A stretch of 64,000 bases of DNA from an uncultured Paracoccaceae bacterium (GCA_947496605.1 CANMDF010000002.1:496001-560000), one strand, 5' to 3'. Shown: positions 17,579-27,564, counted from the stretch's first letter. The notes: generated by a model from the sequence alone, not told the origin. Translations and numbers: made by a program.

Positions 17579-18150
17579 GGCAGGATCGTCGGTGCAGGAT
17601 CGCGCGGAGGGGCGGCGTCGGCACTGCGTATGTAGAGCGGGGTGGGGCGCGGATTATCGTCTTCCAGCCGCGCTGCCGCGAGTTGGGCGACATTTGCAAT
17701 CAGGGTTGTTGCAGGCTTTTGCGTTTCGGCCGTCCTGTCCAAATGCACGGGCGAACCGATCCCGTCACTTGCGTAGGTTTGTATGTAGGATTGGTTGCGC
17801 GGGGCTGGGATTGTCGCCGTATAGGGAAGCGGTTCTTGAAACGCCCGTGCGTCAAAGCCATTCACGCCTACAGCAGGCTTGCCAAGGCCCAACGCCAGAC
17901 CGCGTGCAGCTGCAAGCGAGATGCGGATGCCTGTAAAGTTACCGGGACCGACGCCAACACCAATCCCGTCCAGATCGGCCCATGTCAGGTTTTCAGCGGC
18001 CAGCATGCCTTCCAGCAGAGGCATCAGATGTTCGGCTTGGCCTTTGGCCATTTCATCGACATGTGTCACTACACGGTCGCCCAACAGCAAAGCGGCGGCG
18101 CAATGCGCCGCCGATGTATCGAATGCCAAGACAATTGGCTTAGGCTGCAA
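17575..18150 (-). CDS. tsaB: tRNA t6A biosynthesis protein TsaB
   Basis: 191 residues, ASKHA-fold protein with LAFDTSA at the N-terminus and GPGNFTGIRISLAAARGLA near 69-87, the family signature. TsaB is the scaffold partner of TsaD in adding threonylcarbamoyl to A37 of ANN-decoding tRNAs. The start lies 11 nt inside nfu, and its end overlaps rimI, giving a compact nfu-tsaB-rimI group. Confidence 0.93.
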   Translation of the reverse strand: MQPKPIVLAFDTSAAHCAAALLLGDRVVTHVDEMAKGQAEHLMPLLEGMLAAENLTWADLDGIGVGVGPGNFTGIRISLAAARGLALGLGKPAVGVNGFDARAFQEPLPYTATIPAPRNQSYIQTYASDGIGSPVHLDRTAETQKPATTLIANVAQLAAARLEDDNPRPTPLYIRSADAAPPRDPAPTILP

Positions 18151-18703
18151 CGGGCCGCACCTCGACCACCTCTGGGATGTAGTGGCGCAGCAGATTTTCG
18201 ATGCCCATTTTCAGGGTCAACGTAGACGAGGGGCAGCCAGCACAAGCGCCTTGCATGTGCAGATAGACGATCCCGCGCTCAAATCCGTGGAATGTAATAT
18301 CGCCGCCGTCTTGGGCCACCGCAGGGCGTACACGGGTGTCGAGCAATTCTTTGATCTGGCCCACGATTTCACCATCTTCGCCAGTGTGTTCGGCGTGTCC
18401 ACTGGCCGGCTTGTGATCTTCTGCCATAACAGATTGGCCGGATTGGTAGTGTTCCATGATCGCGCCAAGGATGCCTGGCTTGATATGATCCCATTCGACA
18501 TCATCAGCCTTGGTCACTGTCACAAAGTCGATGCCAAAGAATACGCCCGTCACGCCGCCTGCGCCAAAAATGCGCTTCGCAAGGGGTGAGTTTTCAGCCG
18601 CCTCAGCGCTTGGGAAATCGGCGGTACCGACCTCAAGTACGTTCTGGCCAGGCAGAAACTTGAGCGTTGCGGGGTTTGGTGTTGATTCAGTCTGGATGAA
18701 CAT
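18140..18703 (-). CDS. NifU/Nfu family iron-sulfur cluster carrier
   Basis: 187 residues with an N-terminal Nfu domain (MFIQTESTPNPATLKFLPG) and a C-terminal NifU domain holding the cluster-binding pair in GACAGCPSS. Nfu proteins receive 4Fe-4S or 2Fe-2S clusters and hand them to client enzymes. A linker of about 20 polar residues (HKPASGHAEHTGEDGE) joins the domains. Possible clients in the window are SdhB and LeuC, but this is only family knowledge. Confidence 0.93.
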   Translation of the reverse strand: MFIQTESTPNPATLKFLPGQNVLEVGTADFPSAEAAENSPLAKRIFGAGGVTGVFFGIDFVTVTKADDVEWDHIKPGILGAIMEHYQSGQSVMAEDHKPASGHAEHTGEDGEIVGQIKELLDTRVRPAVAQDGGDITFHGFERGIVYLHMQGACAGCPSSTLTLKMGIENLLRHYIPEVVEVRPVAA

Positions 18704-18793
18704 GGGGCCAACCTTTTTTGTCAGGCTTCAGATATGCGGTCGCAACGGTCCAGAGTCAAGGGTTTGGAATGATTCTAAACTGGGCAGTTGGCT

Positions 18794-19255
18794 TTAGGTA
18801 ATTGCTTCAAGCCGCTCTTTAGACAAATCACCCGGCACGATCGTGATGGGAATAGGCAGGCTGCCGGATTCCTTGCTCAGTTGCGTGACAAGCGGCCCGG
18901 GGCCCTTGCTATCGTCGCCGGCGCCGAGGACCAGAACACCGATCTCGGGGTCTTCGTTAACGTGTGCAATGATTTCCTTGAGCGGTTCGCCTTCGCGAAT
19001 AATCAGAGCGGGGTCGACGTTTTGTTTGTCGCGCATCCATTTGGCGAAAACCTCATAGTGCACTTCAATCCGTTCGCGGGCTTCGGCGCGCATAATCTCG
19101 CCCACACCGATCCAGTGGTTGAACTCATCCGGCGGGATAACAGCAAGAACGGCAACGCCGCCGCCTGTGTGCGACGCACGCATGGCTGCAAAGCGCATTG
19201 CATTCAGACATTCGCGGCTATCGTCCAATACAACCAAGAACTTACGCATATTCAT
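18794..19255 (-). CDS. Universal stress protein (UspA family)
   Basis: 153 residues, single Usp domain: KFLVVLDDSRE at the start and the glycine-rich nucleotide loop LVLGAGDDSKGPGPLV near 112-127, which keeps the spacing of ATP-binding members only roughly. The tail PIPITIVPGDLS matches the usual C-terminal strand. Function is likely stress-linked nucleotide binding; no partner is visible. Confidence 0.85.
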   Translation of the reverse strand: MNMRKFLVVLDDSRECLNAMRFAAMRASHTGGGVAVLAVIPPDEFNHWIGVGEIMRAEARERIEVHYEVFAKWMRDKQNVDPALIIREGEPLKEIIAHVNEDPEIGVLVLGAGDDSKGPGPLVTQLSKESGSLPIPITIVPGDLSKERLEAIT

Positions 19256-19328
19256 CTCCCTGTTAGAGCAAGTGTGGCGTATCCTAGGGGCAGTGGCAAC
19301 GGCAGAATAGTGCGAACGATAGGTCCAG

Positions 19329-20192
19329 TTAGGCTGTTGTCGCAGCCCAATCCCAATACATATCGCGTACTTGGCGCGTGATTGGTCCGACCTGATATTG
19401 CCGATCCTCGAAAGCAGTCACAGGTGTCACTTTCGACATGTTGCCGGACAGGAATACTTCGTCGGCGCTACGGAAATCATCGAAGGTCAAAACGGTTTCA
19501 TGAACGGCGACGCCATCCGCTTTTAAGTTTGAGATGTGACGTGCGCGGGTGATCCCTGACAGGAATGTCCCGTTGGGGATAGGGGTCAATACCTCGCCAT
19601 CTTTGACCATAAAGACATTCGCGGTGGCAGTTTCTGCTACATTGCCCATCGCGTCGGCAACGAGCGCGTTGCCAAAACCGCGGCTTCGCACTTCGGCTAG
19701 CATGCGGGCGTTGTTGGGGTACAGGCACCCCGCTTTGGCGTTCACGACCGCATCTTCGATCACAGGGCGGCGAAATTTGGTGAGGCCGAGCGTGGTTGAC
19801 GCGGTTGGTGGGGCGAATGGGATTTCTTCAAGGCAGATCGCAAAACCTGTTTCCTCGGCGCTGGGTACAATCGCCGTAGGGTCACCATGGATCGCCCAGT
19901 ACATTGGGCGAATATAGACAGGCGCACCTTTGGGGTATTTCGCCAATCCTTCTTTGGTGATCGCGATCATGTCTTCGGTACTGACCGTGGGTGTGATCAT
20001 CAGCGCTTCGGCCGAGCGGTTTACGCGGGCGCAATGCAAATCCAGATCGGGCATCAATCCGTTCACAAAACGCGCCCCATCAAAGACGGTCGTACCCAGC
20101 CATGATCCGTGATCAGCGGCACGCATCACTGGCACATCGCCGTCGTGCCATGTGCCCTCAAAATATGTACGGATATTCGTGCCGGTAGCCAT
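19329..20192 (-). CDS. Branched-chain amino acid aminotransferase, class IV
   Basis: 287 residues from the ATG at 20192, preceded by GGGAG at 8 nt. The PLP lysine is K153 in VVNAKAGCLYPNN, followed by the LAEVRSRGFGNAL segment and the TATANVFMV phosphate region of fold-type IV enzymes. It is most likely an IlvE-type transaminase for Leu/Ile/Val; D-amino acid or aminodeoxychorismate activity cannot be ruled out, as these share the fold. leuCD at the right end of the window belong to the same amino-acid family. Confidence 0.85.
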   Translation of the reverse strand: MATGTNIRTYFEGTWHDGDVPVMRAADHGSWLGTTVFDGARFVNGLMPDLDLHCARVNRSAEALMITPTVSTEDMIAITKEGLAKYPKGAPVYIRPMYWAIHGDPTAIVPSAEETGFAICLEEIPFAPPTASTTLGLTKFRRPVIEDAVVNAKAGCLYPNNARMLAEVRSRGFGNALVADAMGNVAETATANVFMVKDGEVLTPIPNGTFLSGITRARHISNLKADGVAVHETVLTFDDFRSADEVFLSGNMSKVTPVTAFEDRQYQVGPITRQVRDMYWDWAATTA

Positions 20193-20250
20193 ATCGCGAT
20201 CTCCCAATTTGGGGAAACCCTAGGTGGCGGTTTGCGCGAGGTAAAGTGCC

Positions 20251-21267
20251 CTAGCCGCGCAGCAGACCCACAACATCATAGGTGTCACGCAAGATCGGGT
20301 TCGCGATGGCGCGGGCTTTTTCGGCACCTGCGCCAAGGATGCGGTCAATCTCTGCGGGATCTGCCATAAAACGGGCCATCTCATCCGAAATAGGCGCGAG
20401 CTTGGCCACCGCCAGATCAGCCAATGCAGGCTTGAACCGACCCCATTGCGCGCCTGCGTATTCCGCGATCACGGCTTCGGGTGTCATGTCGTTGAGGGCT
20501 GCGTAAATCTCAACCAGATTGCGGGCCTCTGGGCGTCCGGCAAGGCCTTCGACTGTTTCTGGCAGTGGTTCTGGATCAGTTTTTGCCTTCTTGAACTTCT
20601 TGGCAATCTTGTCTGCATCATCGGTCATATTGATGCGTTCCATATCGCTTTCGCCAGACTTGGACATCTTTTTGGTACCGTCACGCAGGTTCATGATGCG
20701 TGTGGCAGGGCCGTCGATGACAGGTTCTGTCAGCGGGAAGAAGTCCGTCTTAAAATCGTGGTTAAATTTGGCAGCAATATCGCGTGTCAGCTCAACATGC
20801 TGCTTTTGGTCTTCGCCCACTGGCACGTGCGTGGCGTGGTATAGCAGAATGTCTGCAGCCATCAGGGCAGGGTAGGCATAAAGACCCAGCGACACTTTTT
20901 CAGCGTTGCTGCCTGCTTTGTCTTTGAACTGGGTCATGCGGTTCATCCAACCGACGCGGGCGACACAGTTAAAAATCCAACCCAATTCGGCATGTGCAGC
21001 GACTTGGCTTTGGTTGAACAAGATGGACTGGCTAGGGTCGAGGCCCGCCGCCAGATAGCCAGCGGCGACTTCGCGGGTCATATTGGCCAGTTCTTTGGGG
21101 TCCTGCCACACGGTGATTGCGTGCATGTCGACCACGCAATAGACCGTTTCCATCTGGCCCTGCATGCCCACAAAGCGCTTGATCGCGCCCAGATAGTTGC
21201 CAAGCGTCAGCCCGCCAGAGGGTTTGATCCCAGAGAAAACGCGCTGTGTAAAAGATGTCTGGCTCAT
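20251..21267 (-). CDS. trpS: Tryptophanyl-tRNA synthetase
   Basis: 338 residues, class I synthetase. [17 protein letters not shown] carries the HIGH-like site, and [10 protein letters not shown] is the KMSKS loop; [15 protein letters not shown] is the characteristic middle segment. Length and motifs are complete. It is transcribed away from the rhomboid-like gene at 21357 across 89 nt. Confidence 0.97.
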   Translation of the reverse strand: MSQTSFTQRVFSGIKPSGGLTLGNYLGAIKRFVGMQGQMETVYCVVDMHAITVWQDPKELANMTREVAAGYLAAGLDPSQSILFNQSQVAAHAELGWIFNCVARVGWMNRMTQFKDKAGSNAEKVSLGLYAYPALMAADILLYHATHVPVGEDQKQHVELTRDIAAKFNHDFKTDFFPLTEPVIDGPATRIMNLRDGTKKMSKSGESDMERINMTDDADKIAKKFKKAKTDPEPLPETVEGLAGRPEARNLVEIYAALNDMTPEAVIAEYAGAQWGRFKPALADLAVAKLAPISDEMARFMADPAEIDRILGAGAEKARAIANPILRDTYDVVGLLRG

Positions 21268-21356
21268 GGTGCAAATGTCCGGGCTGGATTTCAGGGCAAC
21301 GCTCGCATACCCATGTCCGAGCGACCCGTCAACTTTAACTGCCTTGCGAGATTACG

Positions 21357-22037
21357 ATGAAGCCTGAAAGTCCGATCAACGCTTTGCCGCCGCTGATCAT
21401 TGTGTTGACCCTTCTGATCGTTGGCATCGAAGCTGTTTTTCAACTGGCCAATCAAGGTATCGTTGGGGGACCACGTGGTGTTGGCTGGCGCATTTCTGCG
21501 ATTGAGCAATATGGGTTTTCGTCGGCAGTGCTTGATCGCGTCTTGATCAATAACGACTATTCTTTTGATATGCTCAGGCGTTTTGTGACCTATCCGTTTA
21601 TCAACGGGCAATTGACCCAAGTCGCCTTTTGCGCGGCGCTGACGCTGGCTTTGGGAAAGTTCACGGCAGAGTATTATGGATCGCTCAAGGTGCTGGCCCT
21701 TTATCTGGTCAGCAGCATTTGCGGTGCAATTGTCTTTGGCTTGATCGTTGAAAGCCGGGTGCCGCTCTATGGTGGATTCACGCCGGTTTATGGTTTGATC
21801 GGGGCCTATACTTATGCGCTTTGGCTACGTTTGGGGAAAGCGGGAGAGAACCAGCTTTTGGCGTTTCGCTTGATCGGTTTTTTGCTATTGATCCAATTGA
21901 TTTTTGGTTTGTTTTTTGGAACTGGTAGCCAATGGATTGCGGAATTGGTGGGCTTTGCTACGGGGTTTATACTGTCCACGGTGCTTGCGCCGGGCGGTTG
22001 GGCATCATTGTTGAAACGGATACGTCAAAGGTCTTAG
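21357..22037 (+). CDS. Rhomboid-fold membrane protein lacking catalytic residues
   Basis: 226 residues with about six membrane helices. The rhomboid layout is recognisable: RRFVTYPFINGQLTQVAF in place of the H-x-x-x-N loop, YGGFTPVYGLIGAY (138-151) where GxSG should be, and AELVGFATGF (195-204) where the catalytic His helix is. The serine is replaced (T142-P143), the histidine by E196, and the oxyanion H/N are absent, so it should not be a protease. iRhom- or derlin-like chaperone roles are known for eukaryotic relatives; for this protein the role is unknown. It ends in TTAG shared with murJ. Confidence 0.8.
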   Translation: MKPESPINALPPLIIVLTLLIVGIEAVFQLANQGIVGGPRGVGWRISAIEQYGFSSAVLDRVLINNDYSFDMLRRFVTYPFINGQLTQVAFCAALTLALGKFTAEYYGSLKVLALYLVSSICGAIVFGLIVESRVPLYGGFTPVYGLIGAYTYALWLRLGKAGENQLLAFRLIGFLLLIQLIFGLFFGTGSQWIAELVGFATGFILSTVLAPGGWASLLKRIRQRS

Positions 22038-23596
22038 CGTCTGAGGTTGCGCCGGAACTCTGATATTTTAAAAGCACCGATCAGGTGGCCAATACTAAAG
22101 TAGCTGACAATACCGATCATAATGAGGATCAAGAGCGCGAGATAGCGTACGGTAGCGACCGCAAAGTAGGGCTGCATCATAGTGGCTGTGGCAAACAAAA
22201 TCGCGCCCATGCCAAGCGCGGCGAGTATGATCCGCCCGAGGCGTTTTGTGAACCTTGCGTCAAACTTGGCTGCATCCCCCATAGTGCGTGTGCCGTTGAT
22301 CAGAAGAAGGACCATCGCCCATCCCGTCAGTGACGTCCCGACGGCTGCGGCTGCAAAGCCAATGATCGGTGACAGTCCAATCGCAAGAACTGCGTTCAGG
22401 ACCATCGCCATCAGTGCATAATAAAACGGGCGTTTGGTGTCTTCACGCGCAAAGAACAGCGGTTGCAGCGTCTTTTGCAAAACGAATGCTGGCAGTCCCA
22501 GACCGTAGATTGCAACGGCCAGCGCTGTGGCTGCCGTGTCGTTGCTGGTGAATGCGCCGCGTTCAAACAACACACTGACCAGTGGCAGCGGAATGACCAT
22601 CAACGCCACCGATGCAGGGATTGTCAGAGCAAGGCTGATTTCTGATGCACGGTTGAATGCATCGCGCCCGCCTGCTTCATCGCCTGCACGCAGACGACGT
22701 GAAAGGTCAGGCAGCAACACGACACCGATCGCAATGCCGACAACGCCCAAGGGCAATTGATACAACCGATCCGCATAGTTCAGCCAAGCGACCGCGCCGT
22801 CAAAGAAACTAGCGACTTGGCGGCCCACCAGCAGGTTGATCTGCACCACCCCTCCGGCAAGCGCGGCAGGTGCGGCGATGATTGCAAGGCGCTTAAGCTC
22901 GGGTGTCATCTTGGGCATGCCGATCCGCAACGCATATCCCGCGCGTTTCGCGGCCACCCAGACAACGGCTAATTGGGCAATGCCTGCCACTGGCACGGCA
23001 TAAGCGAGCGCTTGACCGATTGTGCTTTGCCCGTCTGGCCCGGAGCATTCACAGGTCATTGCCATCACGACGAGCGTCAGCACAAAGACGACATTGAGTA
23101 AAATTGGGGCGGCGGCGGCGGCTGTAAAGCGGCCTGTTGCATTCAACACGCCCGACAAAAGCGCTGTCAGTGAGATAAACAGGATATATGGAAACGCGAT
23201 GCGCCCGTAATAGACGGCCAGGTCAAATCGCTCAGTTCCCAGAAAACCACTGGCCATCATGGTGACAAGTGCGGGCATGAAGATGATCGCGACCACGGTA
23301 AGGACTGTTAGGATTGCCCCTAGCCCGACAAAAGCGTCTTGGGCAAATTTATGCGCCTCATCGTCTCCTTCTACTTTCTTGGAAAACATCGGCACAAAGG
23401 CCATGTTGAACGCGCCTTCGGCAAAGAAGCGGCGAAAGAGATTAGGAAGCGAGAATGCAACCAAGAATGCCTCGGCCACAGGGCCAGTGCCAAGGTAGGC
23501 CGCGATCATGATATCGCGGACAAAGCCCATCACGCGGCTAAGGAGCGTCCAAATGCCGACGGTAAAGAAACCAGCCATGAGGCGGATGGGCTTCAT
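22034..23596 (-). CDS. murJ: Lipid II flippase MurJ
   Basis: 520 residues from the ATG at 23596, about 14 membrane helices. MAGFFTVGIWTLLSRVMGF and the RRFFAEGAFNMAFVPMF stretch near 54-70 are family marks, as are the conserved arginines. MurJ moves lipid II across the inner membrane for peptidoglycan synthesis. It follows glnD after 7 nt, in the order lpoA-like, glnD, murJ. Confidence 0.95.
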   Translation of the reverse strand: MKPIRLMAGFFTVGIWTLLSRVMGFVRDIMIAAYLGTGPVAEAFLVAFSLPNLFRRFFAEGAFNMAFVPMFSKKVEGDDEAHKFAQDAFVGLGAILTVLTVVAIIFMPALVTMMASGFLGTERFDLAVYYGRIAFPYILFISLTALLSGVLNATGRFTAAAAAPILLNVVFVLTLVVMAMTCECSGPDGQSTIGQALAYAVPVAGIAQLAVVWVAAKRAGYALRIGMPKMTPELKRLAIIAAPAALAGGVVQINLLVGRQVASFFDGAVAWLNYADRLYQLPLGVVGIAIGVVLLPDLSRRLRAGDEAGGRDAFNRASEISLALTIPASVALMVIPLPLVSVLFERGAFTSNDTAATALAVAIYGLGLPAFVLQKTLQPLFFAREDTKRPFYYALMAMVLNAVLAIGLSPIIGFAAAAVGTSLTGWAMVLLLINGTRTMGDAAKFDARFTKRLGRIILAALGMGAILFATATMMQPYFAVATVRYLALLILIMIGIVSYFSIGHLIGAFKISEFRRNLRR

Positions 23597-23603
23597 GGCT
23601 TCA

Positions 23604-26420
23604 TTACCCAGCCACCGCACGTTCCGCGCCTTGCGAGATTGCTTCGCGTAGCTTGCGTTCCAGTCCTGCGCGTTTGGCTTCGGAATGGTACTTCAGCCCG
23701 ACAATATCTTTGACATAGAATGTATCCACCACCTGTTCCCCGTATGTCGCAATGACCGCTGAGGCGATATAAACATGCGCATTCGCAAGCGTTCGTGTCA
23801 GATCGTAGAGAAGTCCGGGGCGGTCACGTGTGTCGACTTCGATGATCGTGTAGATTTCTGAGCCTTCGTTGTCGAAGCTAATTGTTGTCGGCACTTTGAA
23901 CGCGCGTTCTCGTTTCTTGATCTTGTCTTTGTCTTTCAACGCCTCTTTCGCGACGACTTCGCCTTTTAGCGTGCGTTCAATCATTTTGCGCAAGCGCGGC
24001 AGACGCGCGGCTTCATAGGGGTTGCCGTCATTGTCCTGCACCCAGAACACCGCCGTCGCATAACCGTCGTTGGTTGTGTAGGTTCGCGCGTCAACGACAT
24101 TTGCACCGACCAAGGCTAACGCACCTGTCATGCGGCTGAACAATCCGGGGTGGTCGACCATCGCAAAACAAGCGCGTGTTGCGTCGCGGTCAGTATCCAG
24201 CATCAAATCGATCTTGATCTCATCGTCGGCAATCTCGCGCAGCAGTTTGGCGAATACAGTTTGTGCGGCCAGTGGCAAACCTTGCCAGTAGGGACCGTAG
24301 TGCCGGCCCATCTCTTTCTTCAGCGCTTTGTTGTCCCAATCCGACAATGCCGCCCGCACAGCGCGTTTTGCCTCGGTTTCGCGGGATTCACGGTTAAGAT
24401 CTTCGAGACCTGTCTCAAGCGCGGATTTCGTGGCCTTGTAAAGATTGCGGATCAGCACCGCTTTCCAATTGTTCCAAGTATCAGGGCCGACGCCGCGAAT
24501 ATCGCAAACGGTCAGAGCGGTCAGCAAATCTAGGCGTTCCACCGATTTGACGGCTTTGGCAAAGCCGCGCACGGTACGGGGTTCGGAAATATCACGTTTT
24601 TGGGCGACGTCTGAGAGCAGCAAGTGATTGCGGATCAGCCATTCGACCGTTTCGCATTCTTTCTTATTTAGGCCCAACCGCGGCGCCACTTTGCGTGCGA
24701 TCTGCGCACCTAGGATAGAGTGGTCTTCGGGGCGCCCTTTGCCGATGTCATGCAACAACAGCGCCACATAAAGAACCTTGCGGTTTACCCCCCGTTCAAG
24801 AATGCCAGAGACAACGGGCAGTTCTTCGATCAGTTCTTTGCGTTCGATTTGGGCGAGGTTGCTGATACATTGGATCGTATGTTCGTCCACGGTGTAGTGG
24901 TGATACATATTGAACTGCATCATCGCGACGATGGGCGCGAATTCAGGGATAAAGGCGGATAGCACACCCAGTTCATTCATCCGCCGCAAGGCCCGTTCGG
25001 GGTTGCCGTGTTTCAGCATCAGATCAATAAAGATGCGCCGTGCTTCTTTGTTGTTGCGCATCTCCTCATCAATTTGATCGAGGTTCGCTGCAATCAACCG
25101 CATCGCATCGGGATGGATCAGGGTCCCGGTACGCAGCGCTTCCTCAAAGAGGCGCAGGATGCTCAGTTTGTCCGCCAAAAACGCGTTTTCATCCGCGACT
25201 GTGATCCGGTTCTGCTTGATCGCGTAAGGTGCCTTTGCCCTTTTGCGCCGCGCCAGTAGTCGCACCAGCATTGGTTCTTGTTTTGTGTGATTTGCCTCGA
25301 GTGCGGTTAGAAAGATGCGGGTCAGTTCACCAACATCTGTTGCCTGTCGAAAATAGGCTTGCATAAAATGTTCAACGCCGCGACGGCCGCCATGGTCTCG
25401 GTATCCCATCGCGTCTGCGACCTCGACCTGCATATCGAAGGTCAATTGATCCACAGGGCGTCCGGCAATCAGGTGTAGATGACAGCGGACTGCCCAAAGG
25501 AAGTCTTCTGCGGTGACGAAGGTTTCAAACTCTTCCGAGGTAAAGACGTTGAGGTTTACCAGCTCAGCGGCATCTTTTACATCGTTGATGTATTTGCTGA
25601 TCCAGAACAATGACTGCAGATCGCGCAGCCCACCTTTGCCTTCTTTGACGTTTGGCTCAACAACATAACGCTGCCCGCCTTGCTTGCGGTGCCGGGCTGC
25701 CCGTTCTTCAAGTTTGGCTTCGATGAATTCGGATGCTGTTGACTTGAACAGTTCGGACCAAAGCCGTTCACCCAGTTCTTTCGCCAACGCCTGATCCCCG
25801 GCAAGATGCCGGTATTCGACCAGTGATGTGCGGATGGTGTAATCTTCGCGGCCAAGTCTGATGCAATCTTTGACGGTGCGGCTGGCATGACCGACTTTCA
25901 GCTTCAGATCCCACATGATGTAGAGCATGGATTCGATCAAACTCTCGGCCCATGGCGTAATTTTGTAGGGCGTCAGAAATAGCAGATCTACGTCCGAATG
26001 AGGTGCCATCTCTCCGCGTCCGTAGCCGCCAACGGCGATGAGCGACAGGCGTTCGCCTTCCGTTGGGTTCGGCAGCGGATGCAGGTGTTGCGTCGCCACA
26101 TCGAGGACCGTCGTCACGATTTGATCAGTCAGCCAGCTATAGGCGCGTGTTGCGGGGCGTGATGCAAACGGCTGCGCCCGGAATGCTGACGCGATCTGTT
26201 GCATGCCTGTCTTGCGCGCCTGTGCGAGTGCGGCAACGGTTGCCGCACGGATGTCTTTTTCAGACTTTGCTGCCGCGATAGCATCGGCAATCTGAGCATG
26301 CACGGCGTCACGATCAAAAATAGCCGACGCCGGACAGATCAATCCGTCCGGCGCACGTTCTTCTGTCAGTTGATTGGGTTCAGAGGCCGGGGCCGCCAAA
26401 GCTTCTTGGGGCTTGGTCAA
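23604..26420 (-). CDS. glnD: [Protein-PII] uridylyltransferase/uridylyl-removing enzyme
   Basis: 938 residues. Nucleotidyltransferase site: GGYGRGEM at 131-138 with D143 and D145; HD domain with LLLHDIGKGRPEDHS around 555-568 (uridylyl removal); two C-terminal ACT domains (DHPGLFSRMTGAL near 757 and DTRDRPGLLYDL near 863) that sense glutamine. GlnD sets the uridylylation state of PII and so nitrogen regulation. The open frame begins with a TTG and overlaps the 3' end of the upstream lipoprotein gene by 41 nt; the conserved LICPASAIFD lies at 27-36, so a start much further in is unlikely. Confidence 0.96.
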   Translation of the reverse strand: MTKPQEALAAPASEPNQLTEERAPDGLICPASAIFDRDAVHAQIADAIAAAKSEKDIRAATVAALAQARKTGMQQIASAFRAQPFASRPATRAYSWLTDQIVTTVLDVATQHLHPLPNPTEGERLSLIAVGGYGRGEMAPHSDVDLLFLTPYKITPWAESLIESMLYIMWDLKLKVGHASRTVKDCIRLGREDYTIRTSLVEYRHLAGDQALAKELGERLWSELFKSTASEFIEAKLEERAARHRKQGGQRYVVEPNVKEGKGGLRDLQSLFWISKYINDVKDAAELVNLNVFTSEEFETFVTAEDFLWAVRCHLHLIAGRPVDQLTFDMQVEVADAMGYRDHGGRRGVEHFMQAYFRQATDVGELTRIFLTALEANHTKQEPMLVRLLARRKRAKAPYAIKQNRITVADENAFLADKLSILRLFEEALRTGTLIHPDAMRLIAANLDQIDEEMRNNKEARRIFIDLMLKHGNPERALRRMNELGVLSAFIPEFAPIVAMMQFNMYHHYTVDEHTIQCISNLAQIERKELIEELPVVSGILERGVNRKVLYVALLLHDIGKGRPEDHSILGAQIARKVAPRLGLNKKECETVEWLIRNHLLLSDVAQKRDISEPRTVRGFAKAVKSVERLDLLTALTVCDIRGVGPDTWNNWKAVLIRNLYKATKSALETGLEDLNRESRETEAKRAVRAALSDWDNKALKKEMGRHYGPYWQGLPLAAQTVFAKLLREIADDEIKIDLMLDTDRDATRACFAMVDHPGLFSRMTGALALVGANVVDARTYTTNDGYATAVFWVQDNDGNPYEAARLPRLRKMIERTLKGEVVAKEALKDKDKIKKRERAFKVPTTISFDNEGSEIYTIIEVDTRDRPGLLYDLTRTLANAHVYIASAVIATYGEQVVDTFYVKDIVGLKYHSEAKRAGLERKLREAISQGAERAVAG

Positions 26421-27564
26421 GGATCACAACCTGATTGTTTTGGAAGGTAGCAACGGCAAGGCCGCGCTCATTAAGGCCATTGGGCATAAGGCGGAAAACA
26501 CCCGCAGTCCCGCGGAAACCTTGTGGTTGGGTCAGTGCAGCGCGTGTGAGCGCTTCTGAATTTCCGGCCGCTGCAAGTGCGCCAATCGCGGCGATTCCAT
26601 CATAGGCAAGGCCCGCCAGAGGATGCGGTGTTTCGCCGTATGTTGCCGAGTACCGGTTCGCGAATAGTGCCGCCGGGCCTGGATCAGGCAAGGCAAAGAG
26701 GCCGCCGTCCAACCCAGGCAGGGCCGCCAGTTGTGGCAGCGTGTCCCAACGGGTCAAACCAATGAACCGACTGCGGCTTGTGTCCATACCTGCATCTGGC
26801 AAAGACGTGGCCAAAATCGGCAAATCGGCATTGGCACCGGCGGTTGTAAAGACTGCCTGTGCACCAGAACTACGGACATTTGAAACGATGCGGCGCGTGG
26901 CAGAAAAGATGCCTTGCTGCGACAAAGGATAGCTTTCCACACCAGACAACTCACCGCCATTTTGTTGAATGGCATTGGTAATCGCATCACGGCCCACACG
27001 CCCGGGCAGGTCTTCGCCATGTACAATCATGAAGCGGCTAACGCCTTGGTTGGTGGCAAACCTGACAAGGCGCTGGGCTGTGTTGTCGAAGGTAGACCCG
27101 AGGATAAAGACGTTCCCGCCTGCGAATGCGCGGTTGTTTGAGAACGCCAGAACATTCACATCACGGCCAGCAATCGCGACGCCAGCGGCATTTGCAGCTT
27201 CACCATAAAGCGGGCCGATAATGATTTTTGCACCTTCATTAACGGCCTGAGTTGCCGCTATCGCTGCTTGCTCAGGGTTGCCCCCGGCTGTGTTGTACAC
27301 ACGCAAATTGACGGTCGCCCCTTCAAGATCAGCGATCGCAAGTCGGGCAGCGTTTTCAAAATTCTGGGCAAGCAAATTATCAGTGCTTTGTGCAGATCCA
27401 CCGGGGACCAGCAAGGCTACGTCGATCGGCGCATCGGGGTTAATTTGTTGGCCAACATTGGCGTCAGGGGCCACTGTCACATCGCAGGCGGCAAGCCACA
27501 ACAAAGAAGTAAAGGCAAAAAAGCGAGCAATCGACTTGCGGGCATTGCTGAAACGGGCAAACAT
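26380..27564 (-). CDS. Penicillin-binding protein activator, LpoA-like lipoprotein
   Basis: 394 residues from the ATG at 27564, with AGGAGG about 10 nt upstream. Lipoprotein signal: basic start, hydrophobic LLWLA and lipobox LAAC near residue 26. The mature part has the periplasmic-binding-protein type I fold typical of the LppC/LpoA C-terminal domain (DVALLVPGG start, then IIGPLYGEAANAAG). LpoA activates PBP1A from the outer membrane in enterobacteria; this protein lacks the long N-terminal TPR domain, so exact equivalence is not shown. First gene of the lpoA-glnD-murJ run. Confidence 0.85.
   Translation of the reverse strand: MFARFSNARKSIARFFAFTSLLWLAACDVTVAPDANVGQQINPDAPIDVALLVPGGSAQSTDNLLAQNFENAARLAIADLEGATVNLRVYNTAGGNPEQAAIAATQAVNEGAKIIIGPLYGEAANAAGVAIAGRDVNVLAFSNNRAFAGGNVFILGSTFDNTAQRLVRFATNQGVSRFMIVHGEDLPGRVGRDAITNAIQQNGGELSGVESYPLSQQGIFSATRRIVSNVRSSGAQAVFTTAGANADLPILATSLPDAGMDTSRSRFIGLTRWDTLPQLAALPGLDGGLFALPDPGPAALFANRYSATYGETPHPLAGLAYDGIAAIGALAAAGNSEALTRAALTQPQGFRGTAGVFRLMPNGLNERGLAVATFQNNQVVILDQAPRSFGGPGL

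Noticed and set aside
18794-19255. Universal stress protein as part of the nfu-tsaB-rimI operon
   Set aside because: It lies upstream of nfu with a 90-nt gap and has no functional link; more likely a separate unit.
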